In this document: in pieces, positions 1 to 7,971 of the stretch | Position numbering within the stretch: position 1 is the stretch's first letter | Layout of the letters: every line of letters starts with the position of its first letter | DNA from: Candidatus Cloacimonadota bacterium | GTDB lineage: Bacteria; Cloacimonadota; Cloacimonadia; Cloacimonadales; WRIO01 | NCBI GenBank assembly: GCA_023230175.1 | Contig: JALNXV010000037.1 | Coordinates: forward strand, 1 to 15,525 | Direction of reading: 5' to 3' | DNA length: 15,525 nucleotides | Notes under the pieces: generated by a model | Told to the model about the DNA's origin: nothing | Databases searched by the model: none | The model's input: only the letters and a program-made list of their open reading frames with translations | Program-made: the position numbers and the translations under genes

Positions 1-5
1 TAGAA

Positions 6-431
6 ATGCATAGTGTAGAATTAATCTGGAATAAAGGGCTCAATTTTAGTGTAAGTCAAGATGGTCATACGTTTGAAATTGATGGTTCTGAAGAATTTGG
101 TGGTAAAGATTTAGGTCCACGACCAAAAGCATTATTGCTAAGTGCCTTAGCAGGTTGTTCAAGTATGGATATTGTATCAATGCTTGAAAAAATGAAACAT
201 ACAGATTTTACTTTCAAAATAAAAGTTGATGCTGAGTTAAATAACGAACACCCAATAGTGTATACAAAAGCACATATCACTTATTTGTTCGAAGGTGAAG
301 ATTTAAACAGCAAAAACATCATCAAAGCTGTTTCTTTATCTGAAGATAAGTATTGTGGTGTTTCAGCTATCTTAAAGAAAGCCTTCCCTATTACAAGCGA
401 AATAATTTTAAACGGAGACAAAATTAAATGA
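6..431 (+). CDS. OsmC/Ohr-family protein
   Basis: OsmC-family proteins are small cytoplasmic thiol peroxidases or relatives that reduce organic hydroperoxides with a pair of cysteines. The 141-residue product has the family length. It shows the core helix with the first cysteine (PRPKALLLSALAGCSSMD, Cys51) and the second conserved cysteine in KYCGVSAIL (Cys117), spaced as in OsmC. The N-terminal beta strands (VELIWNKGLNF) match a family start, so ATG at 6 is probably right. Only five bases precede it, so its ribosome binding site and promoter lie outside or at the edge of the window, and the frame is open upstream. The stop overlaps the next ATG (ATGA, 428-431), which implies translational coupling to the thioredoxin-like gene. 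Many OsmC homologues of anaerobes have no proven substrate, so the peroxidase role is inferred from the family. Confidence 0.88.
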   Translation: MHSVELIWNKGLNFSVSQDGHTFEIDGSEEFGGKDLGPRPKALLLSALAGCSSMDIVSMLEKMKHTDFTFKIKVDAELNNEHPIVYTKAHITYLFEGEDLNSKNIIKAVSLSEDKYCGVSAILKKAFPITSEIILNGDKIK

Positions 432-877
432 GATTAGTTAAATTATTGATCATATCATTAACACTTGCAGTGGTAATTTTTTCAAATTTATCTTTAAATG
501 CTGAAGAGTTATGGACAGAAGACTTTAATTATGCATTAAAATTATCAGAATCAACAGGAAAACCAATACTTATAAATTTTACAGGTAGTGATTGGTGTAG
601 ATGGTGTTTTAAGCTAAAAGAAGAAGTATTCAGCAAGGAAGAATTTGTCAAATACGCTAAAGATAATTTAATTCTTTTCAAAGCAGACTTTCCACAAAAT
701 ATTAAACAAACAGAAGAATTAATAAAACAAAATCAATCTTTACAAAAAAAATATCAAATTAAAGGATATCCTACCATAGTACTCATTGACAAAAATCAAG
801 AAGTGATAAACAAAACAGGCTATAAGCCGGGCGGAGTCAATGAATATATCAAACATTTAGAAGAATTATTAAAATAA
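428..877 (+). CDS. Exported thioredoxin-like protein with WCRWC motif
   Basis: A 149-residue thioredoxin-fold protein with a hydrophobic N-terminus (residues about 4-24, ending LSLNA before EELW) that reads as a signal peptide or anchor, so it acts outside the cytoplasm. After it come the motif SDWCRWC (Cys57, Cys60) and the cis-proline loop KGYPTIVLID (Pro115), both hallmarks of an active thioredoxin. The WCxWC form with an N-terminal GKPILINFTG strand resembles the Thioredoxin_7/DUF255-like group of thiol-disulfide proteins rather than classical thioredoxin with WCGPC. It overlaps the OsmC-family gene by four bases and is followed 13 nt later by the MarR gene, so the three form one unit. 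The role is probably periplasmic thiol-disulfide exchange, partner unknown. Confidence 0.85.
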   Translation: MRLVKLLIISLTLAVVIFSNLSLNAEELWTEDFNYALKLSESTGKPILINFTGSDWCRWCFKLKEEVFSKEEFVKYAKDNLILFKADFPQNIKQTEELIKQNQSLQKKYQIKGYPTIVLIDKNQEVINKTGYKPGGVNEYIKHLEELLK

Positions 878-880
878 TCT

Positions 881-885
881 GGAGG
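881..885 (+). promoter_or_regulatory. Ribosome binding site of the MarR gene
   Basis: GGAGG sits five bases upstream of the ATG at 891 and fixes that start. It is a clear Shine-Dalgarno match, which is useful for judging the lineage because typical Bacteroidota lack such sites. Confidence 0.75.
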
Positions 886-890
886 CAAAA

Positions 891-1355
891 ATGAAGAACG
901 ACACAGGAAAAAAATTTTATGAAGCTACGACAAGTATACATAATATATTAACTCATTTTGAATTTACACATCAACAATGTCATAAACTCGGTAGAGTAGA
1001 ATGTAACTTATTACAATTTCTTTTAGTTGAAAATAGACCTTTAAGTATGAAAGAAATTGCTCAATATATGAATGTTTCACACAGTAGAATTACTCATCTA
1101 ATGGATAGTCTTATCGGAAAAGATTACATCAAAAGATTACCTTCTGAAGAAGATAGAAGAGTATATTTTGCTCAAATCACTCAAAAAGGTATTGAAAATG
1201 CTAATAGATATCGAGAAAGAAATATTAAATTATTAGAAGAACTTATTAACTCTCTACCACAAGAAGAACAAGAAAAAATCTTTGAATCTCTTGACAATTG
1301 GAAACATTTCTTAATCAGAATGAGAAGAGAAATGAGAGAAATCCATTTTTTTTAA
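891..1355 (+). CDS. MarR-family transcriptional regulator
   Basis: A 154-residue winged-helix repressor. MarR proteins bind palindromic operators as dimers and release them on ligand binding or cysteine oxidation. The helix-turn-helix is visible as LSMKEIAQYMNVSHSRITHLMDSL (residues about 51-74), followed by the wing KRLPSEEDRRVYFAQITQKG (81-100) with the typical D-R-R triad. Flanking N- and C-terminal helices would form the dimer interface. Two cysteines, Cys30 and Cys38, lie in the N-terminal helical part, and together with the OsmC and thioredoxin neighbours they hint at an OhrR-like redox sensor; this is inference. It could also control the convergent efflux genes at 1400-3746, since MarR regulators often sit beside HlyD/TolC genes. 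The gene ends in a strong terminator. Confidence 0.9.
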   Translation: MKNDTGKKFYEATTSIHNILTHFEFTHQQCHKLGRVECNLLQFLLVENRPLSMKEIAQYMNVSHSRITHLMDSLIGKDYIKRLPSEEDRRVYFAQITQKGIENANRYRERNIKLLEELINSLPQEEQEKIFESLDNWKHFLIRMRREMREIHFF

Positions 1356-1373
1356 ATTACTACTTTGAAGATT

Positions 1374-1401
1374 AAGGCTGATATTAATCAGCCTTTTTTT
1401 T
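1374..1401 (+). terminator. Intrinsic terminator of the OsmC-thioredoxin-MarR unit
   Basis: A perfect 9-bp stem, AAGGCTGAT (1374-1382) and ATCAGCCTT (1387-1395), closes a four-base ATTA loop and runs into eight T residues (1394-1401). This is a textbook plus-strand terminator 18 nt after the MarR stop. The T tract overlaps the last codon of the convergent HlyD gene. On the minus strand the same hairpin would follow the HlyD stop, but it has only AATCTTC after the stem, so termination in that direction would be weaker. Confidence 0.9.
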
Positions 1402-2482
1402 ATGGTTCTTTTAGAGATACAAAATCTTTATCAGTTAAACCCTCAAGTATCTCAACTTTTTGTAAATCGTTAATACCTGTTCTAATTAATACTGATGATC
1501 CTATAGTATCGTTAACGACCTTATAAACAATATCATTACCTGAATTATCACTAAAAATTGCTCTGATTGGTATCGTTAAAATATCTTTTCTTGTTTCACC
1601 GATAATGCTGACATTAGCTGATAAACCCGGTCTGAGCCTATTATCCTTTTGTAAAATTTCAATCTCAACAGGAAATACTTTTACATTATTTTCAGTTTTA
1701 GCTTGAGCACCAACTTTTGAAATTTTGCCTGTAAAATTATCATAAGGAAAAGCATCTATTCGAATATTTACTGATGAATCATCTTGTTTATTATCAGGTA
1801 ACTTAGATATATCTACCTCATTAATTGAAGTCTTAACTATCATTTCATTTAAGTCTGCTACCTTAAAGAGAATTGTTCCCTCACTATAAGAGCTTGTACT
1901 TGATTGAACCATTTCACCAACTTCTATTAAACGTTCAATAACAGTACCTGAAGTAGTAGAATAAACTCTTGAAACATTGTCTATAGTTTCTATATCTTCA
2001 ATCAATGCAAATTGCTGATTAGCTAAGTCTAAATCAAGTCGAGCTTTTTCAACATTATCAGAAGCAGTTTCAAGTTCATCTGAAGAAATAAATTGTTTTT
2101 CAAATAGTACTTGAGCTTCTTCTAAATCTTTCTGAGCATTTTTGTATGAGATTTCTGCTCTTCTGACTTCATTTCTTACGTTAGCAATGGTTCTTGCTTG
2201 ATTATAATCCGGTTCAATATCAGCAATTAAGTCACCATTTTCAACATAATCATTTTCATCAACATAAAGCTTTACAACCTTACCGGAAACTTTTGACTTA
2301 ATAGTCACTATAGATTGTGGTTGAATTTCTCCGGTTTCTTCAATCTTAATACTAATTTCTCCTTTTGTAACAGGAACTTTTGGAATATTAATAGACTTAA
2401 CAACATTTTTATCTTTCTTAAAAAAATAAAAAGCTGATATAATTGCAATTATGACCAATACGATAATTATAGATTTCTTCAT
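1400..2482 (-). CDS. HlyD/MacA-family periplasmic adaptor (membrane fusion protein)
   Basis: A 360-residue efflux adaptor that would bridge an inner-membrane pump and an outer-membrane channel. One N-terminal membrane helix (residues about 3-21) is followed by the first half of a lipoyl domain (GEIQPQSIVTIKSKVSGKVVKLYVDENDYVENGDLIADI, about 52-90), an alpha-helical hairpin rich in charged heptads (about 95-160), the second lipoyl half (STTSGTVIERLIEVGEMV, about 174-192) and beta-barrel and membrane-proximal domains (from about 205; the LRPGLSANVSI motif is typical of MacA). The domain order and length match MacA-like adaptors. It is the last gene of the minus-strand unit, 28 nt after the TolC gene, with GAGGT as ribosome binding site. 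No ABC or RND pump follows: the next gene is convergent, so the partner must be encoded elsewhere. Confidence 0.92.
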   Translation of the reverse strand: MKKSIIIVLVIIAIISAFYFFKKDKNVVKSINIPKVPVTKGEISIKIEETGEIQPQSIVTIKSKVSGKVVKLYVDENDYVENGDLIADIEPDYNQARTIANVRNEVRRAEISYKNAQKDLEEAQVLFEKQFISSDELETASDNVEKARLDLDLANQQFALIEDIETIDNVSRVYSTTSGTVIERLIEVGEMVQSSTSSYSEGTILFKVADLNEMIVKTSINEVDISKLPDNKQDDSSVNIRIDAFPYDNFTGKISKVGAQAKTENNVKVFPVEIEILQKDNRLRPGLSANVSIIGETRKDILTIPIRAIFSDNSGNDIVYKVVNDTIGSSVLIRTGINDLQKVEILEGLTDKDFVSLKEP

Positions 2483-2510
2483 TTTTACCTCAACTTTTAA
2501 ATATTGATTT

Positions 2511-3746
2511 TTACCATAAACCTAACAATTTGTTAGATTTTAAATAATTAATTTCTTCTTGTTTTTTAATTAAAGTATAATAACGATTGACTAATTGAAC
2601 TTCAGATTCAAGATATTGAATGCGTGCTTTATCAAGGTCAAGGGAACTGATTAAACCTAAAGCAAATCGTTCTTCAGCAATATCTAAATTTGCTTGAGTT
2701 AATTGATGTTTTTGTTCGTAGAGAGAATATGTCTGATAAATCATTTCCCAGTCTAAAATAGTTTGATTCAAATTCTTTTTAGTTTCGTTTATTGTGTCTT
2801 CCAAGTCAATTTTATCTGTAGTTATGTTTCTTTTTGCTATTCTGTAACTAAAGCCTGTATCAGAAAAATTAAACAAAGGATAAGATAAATTAACAGAAAA
2901 TGTATATGAATCTTTGTAATTATCAACATCAAATAATTCCGGCATTGAATTATCATTTGTGGAAGTTTGCCAATTATAATTTAAAGAGAGATTAGGAAAT
3001 AAATCTAAATATTGCTGGGTTAAAGAAAGTTTTGAACGTTTTAATGAAAGCTGATTTGCCTGAATAGACAGATTATCTTCAAATTCAGCATTCTGTTCAA
3101 TGATCTCAAACTCATAAGAATCAAGCGGGAAGCCTTCATCTTCCATATTTATCATAAAGAAAAGATTTTCTCTTTGTTTACGGTAAGAATTTTTTAAATC
3201 CTTGAGGGCAATATACGAATCCAATGTATCAACTTGACTTTGCTGAATATCATAGATAGTTTTTCTATCATTTTGAAATTGAATCATTACTTGATTATAT
3301 ATTCTTCTTTGTAAATCTATATTCTTTTGGGAAATCTCGATATTCTTTTGTGTTTGGATAATGTCAATGTAGGCATTTAAGACATCATAAGCTACTTTTT
3401 TCATTTGATTTTGATGATTCAGTTCAGCAATCTTTTTGTCAAGACTGCTTCTTCGTATATTAAAATAGACCGGTTCATTTAAAGAAATAGATTTGCCAAT
3501 GTTAAACGAAGAATAATAATCAATTGAACTCGGATGATTATATGAGGCATTATATGTGGCATTAGGTAAAATATCAAACAAATACTGACTATGAGAATCC
3601 TTTACATTTTCAAGATTAGTATTTGATTTTCGCATAGTACTCGAATTTTGAATAGCGTGATTAACTAAATCAGTTAACTTATATACATTAGCAAAACATA
3701 ATGATAAAGACATCAATAAAATACATATTAATAAACTTTTTTTCAT
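2511..3746 (-). CDS. TolC-family outer-membrane channel protein
   Basis: A 411-residue outer-membrane efflux protein with a signal peptide (residues 1-19, ending SLCFA before NVYKL). The first mature helix, YKLTDLVNHAIQNSSTMRKS, has the classic TolC start, and two repeats of long helices with beta strands follow. The second repeat is visible from NQLSLKRSKLSLTQQYLDLFPNLSLNYNW onward, and the C-terminal helix has ERFALGLISSLDLDKARIQY, a strongly conserved TolC pattern. It would form the trimeric channel used by the adaptor encoded 28 nt downstream. AGGAG directly after the stop codon of the upstream gene serves as ribosome binding site (spacing only 9 nt), so the genes are surely cotranscribed. 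The substrate is unknown. Confidence 0.92.
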   Translation of the reverse strand: MKKSLLICILLMSLSLCFANVYKLTDLVNHAIQNSSTMRKSNTNLENVKDSHSQYLFDILPNATYNASYNHPSSIDYYSSFNIGKSISLNEPVYFNIRRSSLDKKIAELNHQNQMKKVAYDVLNAYIDIIQTQKNIEISQKNIDLQRRIYNQVMIQFQNDRKTIYDIQQSQVDTLDSYIALKDLKNSYRKQRENLFFMINMEDEGFPLDSYEFEIIEQNAEFEDNLSIQANQLSLKRSKLSLTQQYLDLFPNLSLNYNWQTSTNDNSMPELFDVDNYKDSYTFSVNLSYPLFNFSDTGFSYRIAKRNITTDKIDLEDTINETKKNLNQTILDWEMIYQTYSLYEQKHQLTQANLDIAEERFALGLISSLDLDKARIQYLESEVQLVNRYYTLIKKQEEINYLKSNKLLGLW

Positions 3747-3755
3747 AACTACTCC

Positions 3756-5516
3756 TTAATTTATAAAATACCAAACTATATGAGTTGTGAAACTAAAATC
3801 ATTTAGTGTTTTATCTCCAAAATATGTGTTTCTTACAACATTATTTAGTTGGACTTGAAAATTAAATAATTTGGATATCCCAATATTTACATAAATATCA
3901 ACTAAGGGCTCTGAATGCCTCAAGGCAAATCTTTCATCTAACACGTCAGCCACCAAATATATTTTTGAACCTAAAGCAATACTATTATCGTTCTTCAATG
4001 GAAGTAAAATTGAAATATCACTTGTATTTGAGTATTCCGGCAATAGTACAAAAGATTTACGAATTTTATCATAATTATACTCGTTAGATATATTCAAATA
4101 GTAATTATTAATCGCAAATCTTTTTGACACATAAGCATTTAGGGTAAAGACGTTTTCAGATAATTCATTTATGATATTTTCTTGATAAATTTCTTTTTGA
4201 CCTGATAGAAAACACAAGTTAAAATTATCTCTTTTATAAACAAAACCACCTGTTAATAATCTTTCTTGAGAATTATATACGTTGTAATCAATATATTTAT
4301 CTAATTTATCTTGATATTCAAGTTTTGAAATGAAATCAATATGATTTGTTAATGAATAAGCTGATTTAAAACTAATATCTAAATCTTTTAAATTATTCAA
4401 TCCTATGTAATTACCTTCAAATTTAAAATCAGCTATTTGATTATGGTGTTGTAAACTAAAAACATTTTGATTAAACTCGGTTTGATTATTAATCTTAACA
4501 TAATCTTTTTGAATGTTTGCTTTTAAATTATTATGAGAATCACCTACATTAATACTTAATACAGCTGATTGTGTTTTAGATTGAAATTCATTATCTAAGT
4601 TCATAGCTTTAATATCTTGATCATTACTAATATAACTAAGCTTTAAAAATTTCCAAGCCAATCCATACTGATAAAATTCCCACTTATCATTTATTCTGTC
4701 ATTATCAGTCAAAAAGATATTGCTTGTATAATAATCACCGGAAAGTAAATCTCTATTACTCATAATAACATTAGTATTTAATATAAAATCATTAAATTGA
4801 TAATTAAGATTTAAATAACCGTCAGCTTCTTTATGGTTATAATTTTTATATAGCCTATCTCTTGCTCTAAAATCTGCTCGGATTTGTAAATTATCTACAG
4901 ATAAAGAATGATTTTTCCTAAAAGAAATATGTGCAAAATTATTATCATATTCTCCCAATCCTGCGTAAGTTCTAGTTAAAGCAACATTATATGGATAATC
5001 AATATGATAAAATTGATTGCCTGTTATTTTTCCATAATTGCTTAATTTATCTTTTAAAAAATGTGTTGCGAGAACATTATTAGATATGACATAATCCTCA
5101 ATCAAAAAGTTATCAAAAAACAATAAATCAAAATTATGAGAATTAAACGAAAGTTTATTTTGTAAAGAATCGCTAAAATCGTCAATATAATAATCTAACT
5201 TTTCTGATTTTAACTTTAACTTATCATCTAATTCAGAGGAACAAAAATCTAATAACTCGTAATATTTTGGTGCAGGTATTTCTTTCTTCTTCTTATCATC
5301 ATCGAAATCTTCACCATCAATAATAACAGTTGAAGTAGAATCAGTTAACAAGCTGTCAGTTTCTATTGAAAGACTATCAAATACGGCATTATTATCAATA
5401 TATATAGAATCAGTAATTTCAAGATTATTATTTACTTCATCAGTTGCGTAAAGCGATAAAGGTATCATCAAAGCAAAGATAACAATTATTATAAATAGTA
5501 ATTTTCTTTGTACCAT
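3756..5516 (-). CDS. Putative outer-membrane beta-barrel protein, function unknown
   Basis: A 586-residue exported protein I cannot assign to a named family. A signal peptide (about 1-24, ending SLYA) is followed by a Ser/Thr/Asp-rich low-complexity stretch (about 35-65) and a short acidic-then-lysine segment (DGEDFDDDKKKKE, about 67-79). The rest is dominated by alternating hydrophobic/polar strands with many Tyr, Phe and Asn residues, for example LNLNYQFNDFILNTNVIMSN and LSINVGDSHNNLKANIQKDY. The end, FSFTTHIVWYFIN, resembles a final barrel strand. This pattern suggests a porin-like or TonB-receptor-like barrel, but I see no TonB box or plug. The start overlaps the 3' end of the epimerase gene by 28 nt and lacks a good Shine-Dalgarno site, as expected for translational coupling. 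It lies directly upstream of the TolC gene and may help surface export or uptake. Confidence 0.7.
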   Translation of the reverse strand: MVQRKLLFIIIVIFALMIPLSLYATDEVNNNLEITDSIYIDNNAVFDSLSIETDSLLTDSTSTVIIDGEDFDDDKKKKEIPAPKYYELLDFCSSELDDKLKLKSEKLDYYIDDFSDSLQNKLSFNSHNFDLLFFDNFLIEDYVISNNVLATHFLKDKLSNYGKITGNQFYHIDYPYNVALTRTYAGLGEYDNNFAHISFRKNHSLSVDNLQIRADFRARDRLYKNYNHKEADGYLNLNYQFNDFILNTNVIMSNRDLLSGDYYTSNIFLTDNDRINDKWEFYQYGLAWKFLKLSYISNDQDIKAMNLDNEFQSKTQSAVLSINVGDSHNNLKANIQKDYVKINNQTEFNQNVFSLQHHNQIADFKFEGNYIGLNNLKDLDISFKSAYSLTNHIDFISKLEYQDKLDKYIDYNVYNSQERLLTGGFVYKRDNFNLCFLSGQKEIYQENIINELSENVFTLNAYVSKRFAINNYYLNISNEYNYDKIRKSFVLLPEYSNTSDISILLPLKNDNSIALGSKIYLVADVLDERFALRHSEPLVDIYVNIGISKLFNFQVQLNNVVRNTYFGDKTLNDFSFTTHIVWYFIN

Positions 5517-6583
5517 ATATAGGTTTCTTTTAGATTGTCAAAAAGTTTATTTTCAGGATTGAATAATAACAAATTCTGTATCTTAGTAGTATCAAGTAAC
5601 CAACTTGACTGCTTGATTTCGATTAGTTTTTGACGATTTAGTATCGGAAATTTACTTTTAACTCCAAGACATTTGTTTATTTTCCAAATTATCTCGGAAA
5701 TAAATGCAACCCCTATAGTTATAATATTAGGTATATCTATTGTAAAATGAATCTTAATGTATTTTTTGAAATTTTTAAGACAATGTTTTGATTTATATTG
5801 AGTTAAATTATTCTGATTAACCTCTTTTATTGCACTTGATATAATTCTCAAAAAATGTTCTGTGGAACAAATAAATGGATTTGCGACATTTAATAACTCA
5901 TAATAAACAATTGGATTATGGATACATTTTTCAATAAGTTCAGTTAATTCATCAATATATATGTGACTAAAAACGGACTTATAAATATCATCAGCCTCAT
6001 TTGGTATCAAAGTAATTCCATACTCAATCATTTTAAAGTAATGAAAAAAATCTGCATCTCCTCTTCCATAAACTGATGCCGGTCTGATAATTGTCCACTT
6101 ATTTTTCAACTGTTCTTTGATATAATTTTCAGATAAAAGTTTAGTTTTACCGTACCATGTCAAGGGTTTAGGATCATCAGATTCCTTTTTGGGAATATTT
6201 TTCTCAGAAACACCTGAAACAGCTTGAGAAGATAAAAAAATAAAATGTATATCCTTATTAAGACTATTTAATATATTTATAAATTTCTTGCATAATTCAA
6301 CATTTGAAATATATAAATCTTCAAAACTCGGTCCGGTTGTTTTTGCAGCTAAATGTATAATTATGTTACTCTTTGCAAAAATCTGTTTTAATTCATTACT
6401 ATCTTGATAATCTGTATATACTAAATTCAATTTATCATTTTTATTACATAAAGTTGATAACAAATTTAAATTAGCACCCGGTCGGACCAAAGCAATAACT
6501 TCATAATTCTTTTTTAATAAATATGAAGTTAAATTTGCCCCGATAAAACCATTTGCACCGGTTATTAGTACAACTAAACTCAT
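5489..6583 (-). CDS. NAD(P)-dependent epimerase/dehydratase (extended SDR)
   Basis: A 364-residue extended short-chain dehydrogenase/reductase. The Rossmann nucleotide-binding motif is TGANGFIG (Gly9, Gly12, Gly15), followed by the NAG-like segment HLAAKTTG (77-84). The catalytic Ser is in FLSSQAV (118-119) and the YxxxK pair is Tyr144/Lys148 in WYGKTKLLSENY. RPASVYGRGD follows, as in nucleotide-sugar epimerases and in relatives acting on lipids or steroids. The substrate cannot be told from these motifs. The C-terminal half is less familiar and includes a hydrophobic helix (IITIGVAFISEIIWKI) that could touch the membrane. It lies 21 nt downstream of arcA with only a weak ribosome binding site and overlaps the outer-membrane protein gene, so it belongs to the same unit. 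Confidence 0.85.
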   Translation of the reverse strand: MSLVVLITGANGFIGANLTSYLLKKNYEVIALVRPGANLNLLSTLCNKNDKLNLVYTDYQDSNELKQIFAKSNIIIHLAAKTTGPSFEDLYISNVELCKKFINILNSLNKDIHFIFLSSQAVSGVSEKNIPKKESDDPKPLTWYGKTKLLSENYIKEQLKNKWTIIRPASVYGRGDADFFHYFKMIEYGITLIPNEADDIYKSVFSHIYIDELTELIEKCIHNPIVYYELLNVANPFICSTEHFLRIISSAIKEVNQNNLTQYKSKHCLKNFKKYIKIHFTIDIPNIITIGVAFISEIIWKINKCLGVKSKFPILNRQKLIEIKQSSWLLDTTKIQNLLLFNPENKLFDNLKETYIWYKENYYL

Positions 6584-6604
6584 TATTAGCTCAATATTAA
6601 ATAA

Positions 6605-7858
6605 TTAATCAAAAGTAACATCTTCTCTTTGCACCGGCATAGTCATACACCGAGCACCACCACCACCTCTTGACAGTTCAGCTCCTTGAATAGCGACAGC
6701 ATATCTATCGTAATCTTTAAGATTAATCTTGCCACTTAAGATATCAGAGGCTTCTAATCTTGGCATATTTGCTACTTTTTCCAATTCTTCAAATGTTTTT
6801 GTATTTCTACCATAACCAATAACTTTTCCGGGAGCCATTGTAAAGAAATTAGCACCACACATCCATTGTTCTCTATCCTGCCTTAATCTATCTTTACCAC
6901 CACAAAAAACCGGTTCTAAATCAATTCCAACAGTTTTTAATCCTGTAAAAATATCAGGAACATTTTTTATCTTACTTAGTTTTTCAGATAAATCTATATG
7001 GATAACACCAAGATTCATATCACCCAATAAGACAGGTTCATGAGTAACAGCATAATGTTTATCGACCATAGTAAAAATCATATCTAAATGTATCATAGCA
7101 CGTTCTTTAGGTAAAACAACAACAAAGATATGTTTTACTTGATCTTTTGTTTTAAATTTCTCTACTAATTGGTCAATAGCATAAGAAGTAGTTCTTTCTG
7201 ATAATCCAATAGCTAAAACATCTTCTCTTAAAACTAAGATATCACCACCCTCAAACTTTGAATTATGATGAAATCCATTTACTTCATTAAAATAAAAACC
7301 ATCTGATAAAAAATCTTTATGATGAGTAAAAATATATCTCATAATTGTTGCTTCAGCTGATCTAATAAGATTTGCCATTGAGCCGGTTAAAACATAATTA
7401 TTTATTATAATTGCACTATCACGAGTATATACAAAATTTGGTAAAGGAGGTAAAGCATATTTTCTTTCAGATAAAAATTTTGTTAAAGTATCTTTTTGTT
7501 GTTCAACACCTAATATTAATGACGTAGCTAAATCTTTTGCTGACATTGGCATTAATTTATCTAACAAGTGTTCGGAAGCTTGAACTTCACTAATTAAACT
7601 AAGAAGTAATTCTTTTCTTTGATTCTGATCTGCAAGAGTTTGTTCTAACAAATCATTTATTTCATAAACTTGTGAATGTAATTTTAGGATTCCTGTTAAT
7701 TCTCTGTGTTCATTAATTGCAGTTTCAAGGTCTAAGATGTCATCGTAAAGCAAATTCTGAGATGTCTGAGGTGTCATAATCTCTATCTCAGTGCCCGGCT
7801 CATGCACTATTACTTTTTTTAATTTACCTATTTCAGATTTGATGGATAACTTACCCAT
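6605..7858 (-). CDS. arcA: Arginine deiminase
   Basis: Hydrolyses arginine to citrulline and ammonia in the cytoplasm, the first step of the arginine deiminase pathway used for ATP and acid resistance in fermenters. The 417-residue length is normal. The catalytic set of the family is complete: Asp147 in FVYTRDS, Glu203 in FEGGD, His257 and Asp259 in IHLDM, and the nucleophile Cys404 in SRGGGGARCMTMP. The N-terminal KKVIVHEPG and the CGANFFTMAPGKVIGYGRN block are also typical. GGAGG at 7864-7868 supports the start. It is the first gene of the minus-strand unit, with a probable promoter at 7890-7918. Oddly, ornithine carbamoyltransferase (arcB), carbamate kinase (arcC) and an arginine/ornithine antiporter are absent here, and the gene is instead followed by an epimerase and export genes. 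Confidence 0.96.
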   Translation of the reverse strand: MGKLSIKSEIGKLKKVIVHEPGTEIEIMTPQTSQNLLYDDILDLETAINEHRELTGILKLHSQVYEINDLLEQTLADQNQRKELLLSLISEVQASEHLLDKLMPMSAKDLATSLILGVEQQKDTLTKFLSERKYALPPLPNFVYTRDSAIIINNYVLTGSMANLIRSAEATIMRYIFTHHKDFLSDGFYFNEVNGFHHNSKFEGGDILVLREDVLAIGLSERTTSYAIDQLVEKFKTKDQVKHIFVVVLPKERAMIHLDMIFTMVDKHYAVTHEPVLLGDMNLGVIHIDLSEKLSKIKNVPDIFTGLKTVGIDLEPVFCGGKDRLRQDREQWMCGANFFTMAPGKVIGYGRNTKTFEELEKVANMPRLEASDILSGKINLKDYDRYAVAIQGAELSRGGGGARCMTMPVQREDVTFD

Positions 7859-7863
7859 TTATT

Positions 7864-7868
7864 CCTCC
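7864..7868 (-). promoter_or_regulatory. Ribosome binding site of arcA
   Basis: GGAGG on the minus strand, five bases before the arcA start codon at 7858; it confirms that start. Confidence 0.75.
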
Positions 7869-7889
7869 AATGATTTCTTTTCTAAAGTC

Positions 7890-7918
7890 ATATCAGCGTT
7901 CCACCTGTTTTTTGTCAA
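7890..7918 (-). promoter_or_regulatory. Candidate sigma-70-like promoter of the arcA unit
   Basis: On the minus strand a perfect TTGACA (7913-7918) is followed after 17 nt by TGATAT (7890-7895), 31 nt before the arcA ATG. The -35 box is consensus; the -10 box is weak (three of six bases). An inverted repeat TCAAGAA (7915-7921) / TTCTTGA (7934-7940) overlaps the -35 box and could be an operator. Placement upstream of the first gene of the unit supports the call. Confidence 0.5.
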
Positions 7919-7971
7919 GAATTAAAGAATTTTTTCTTGAAAAATGTAAAATCTTATTATTCACATCGAAT

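Noticed and set aside
65..280. 71-codon minus-strand frame inside the OsmC-family gene
   Set aside because: Lies wholly within a well-supported gene on the other strand and shows no motif or ribosome binding site.
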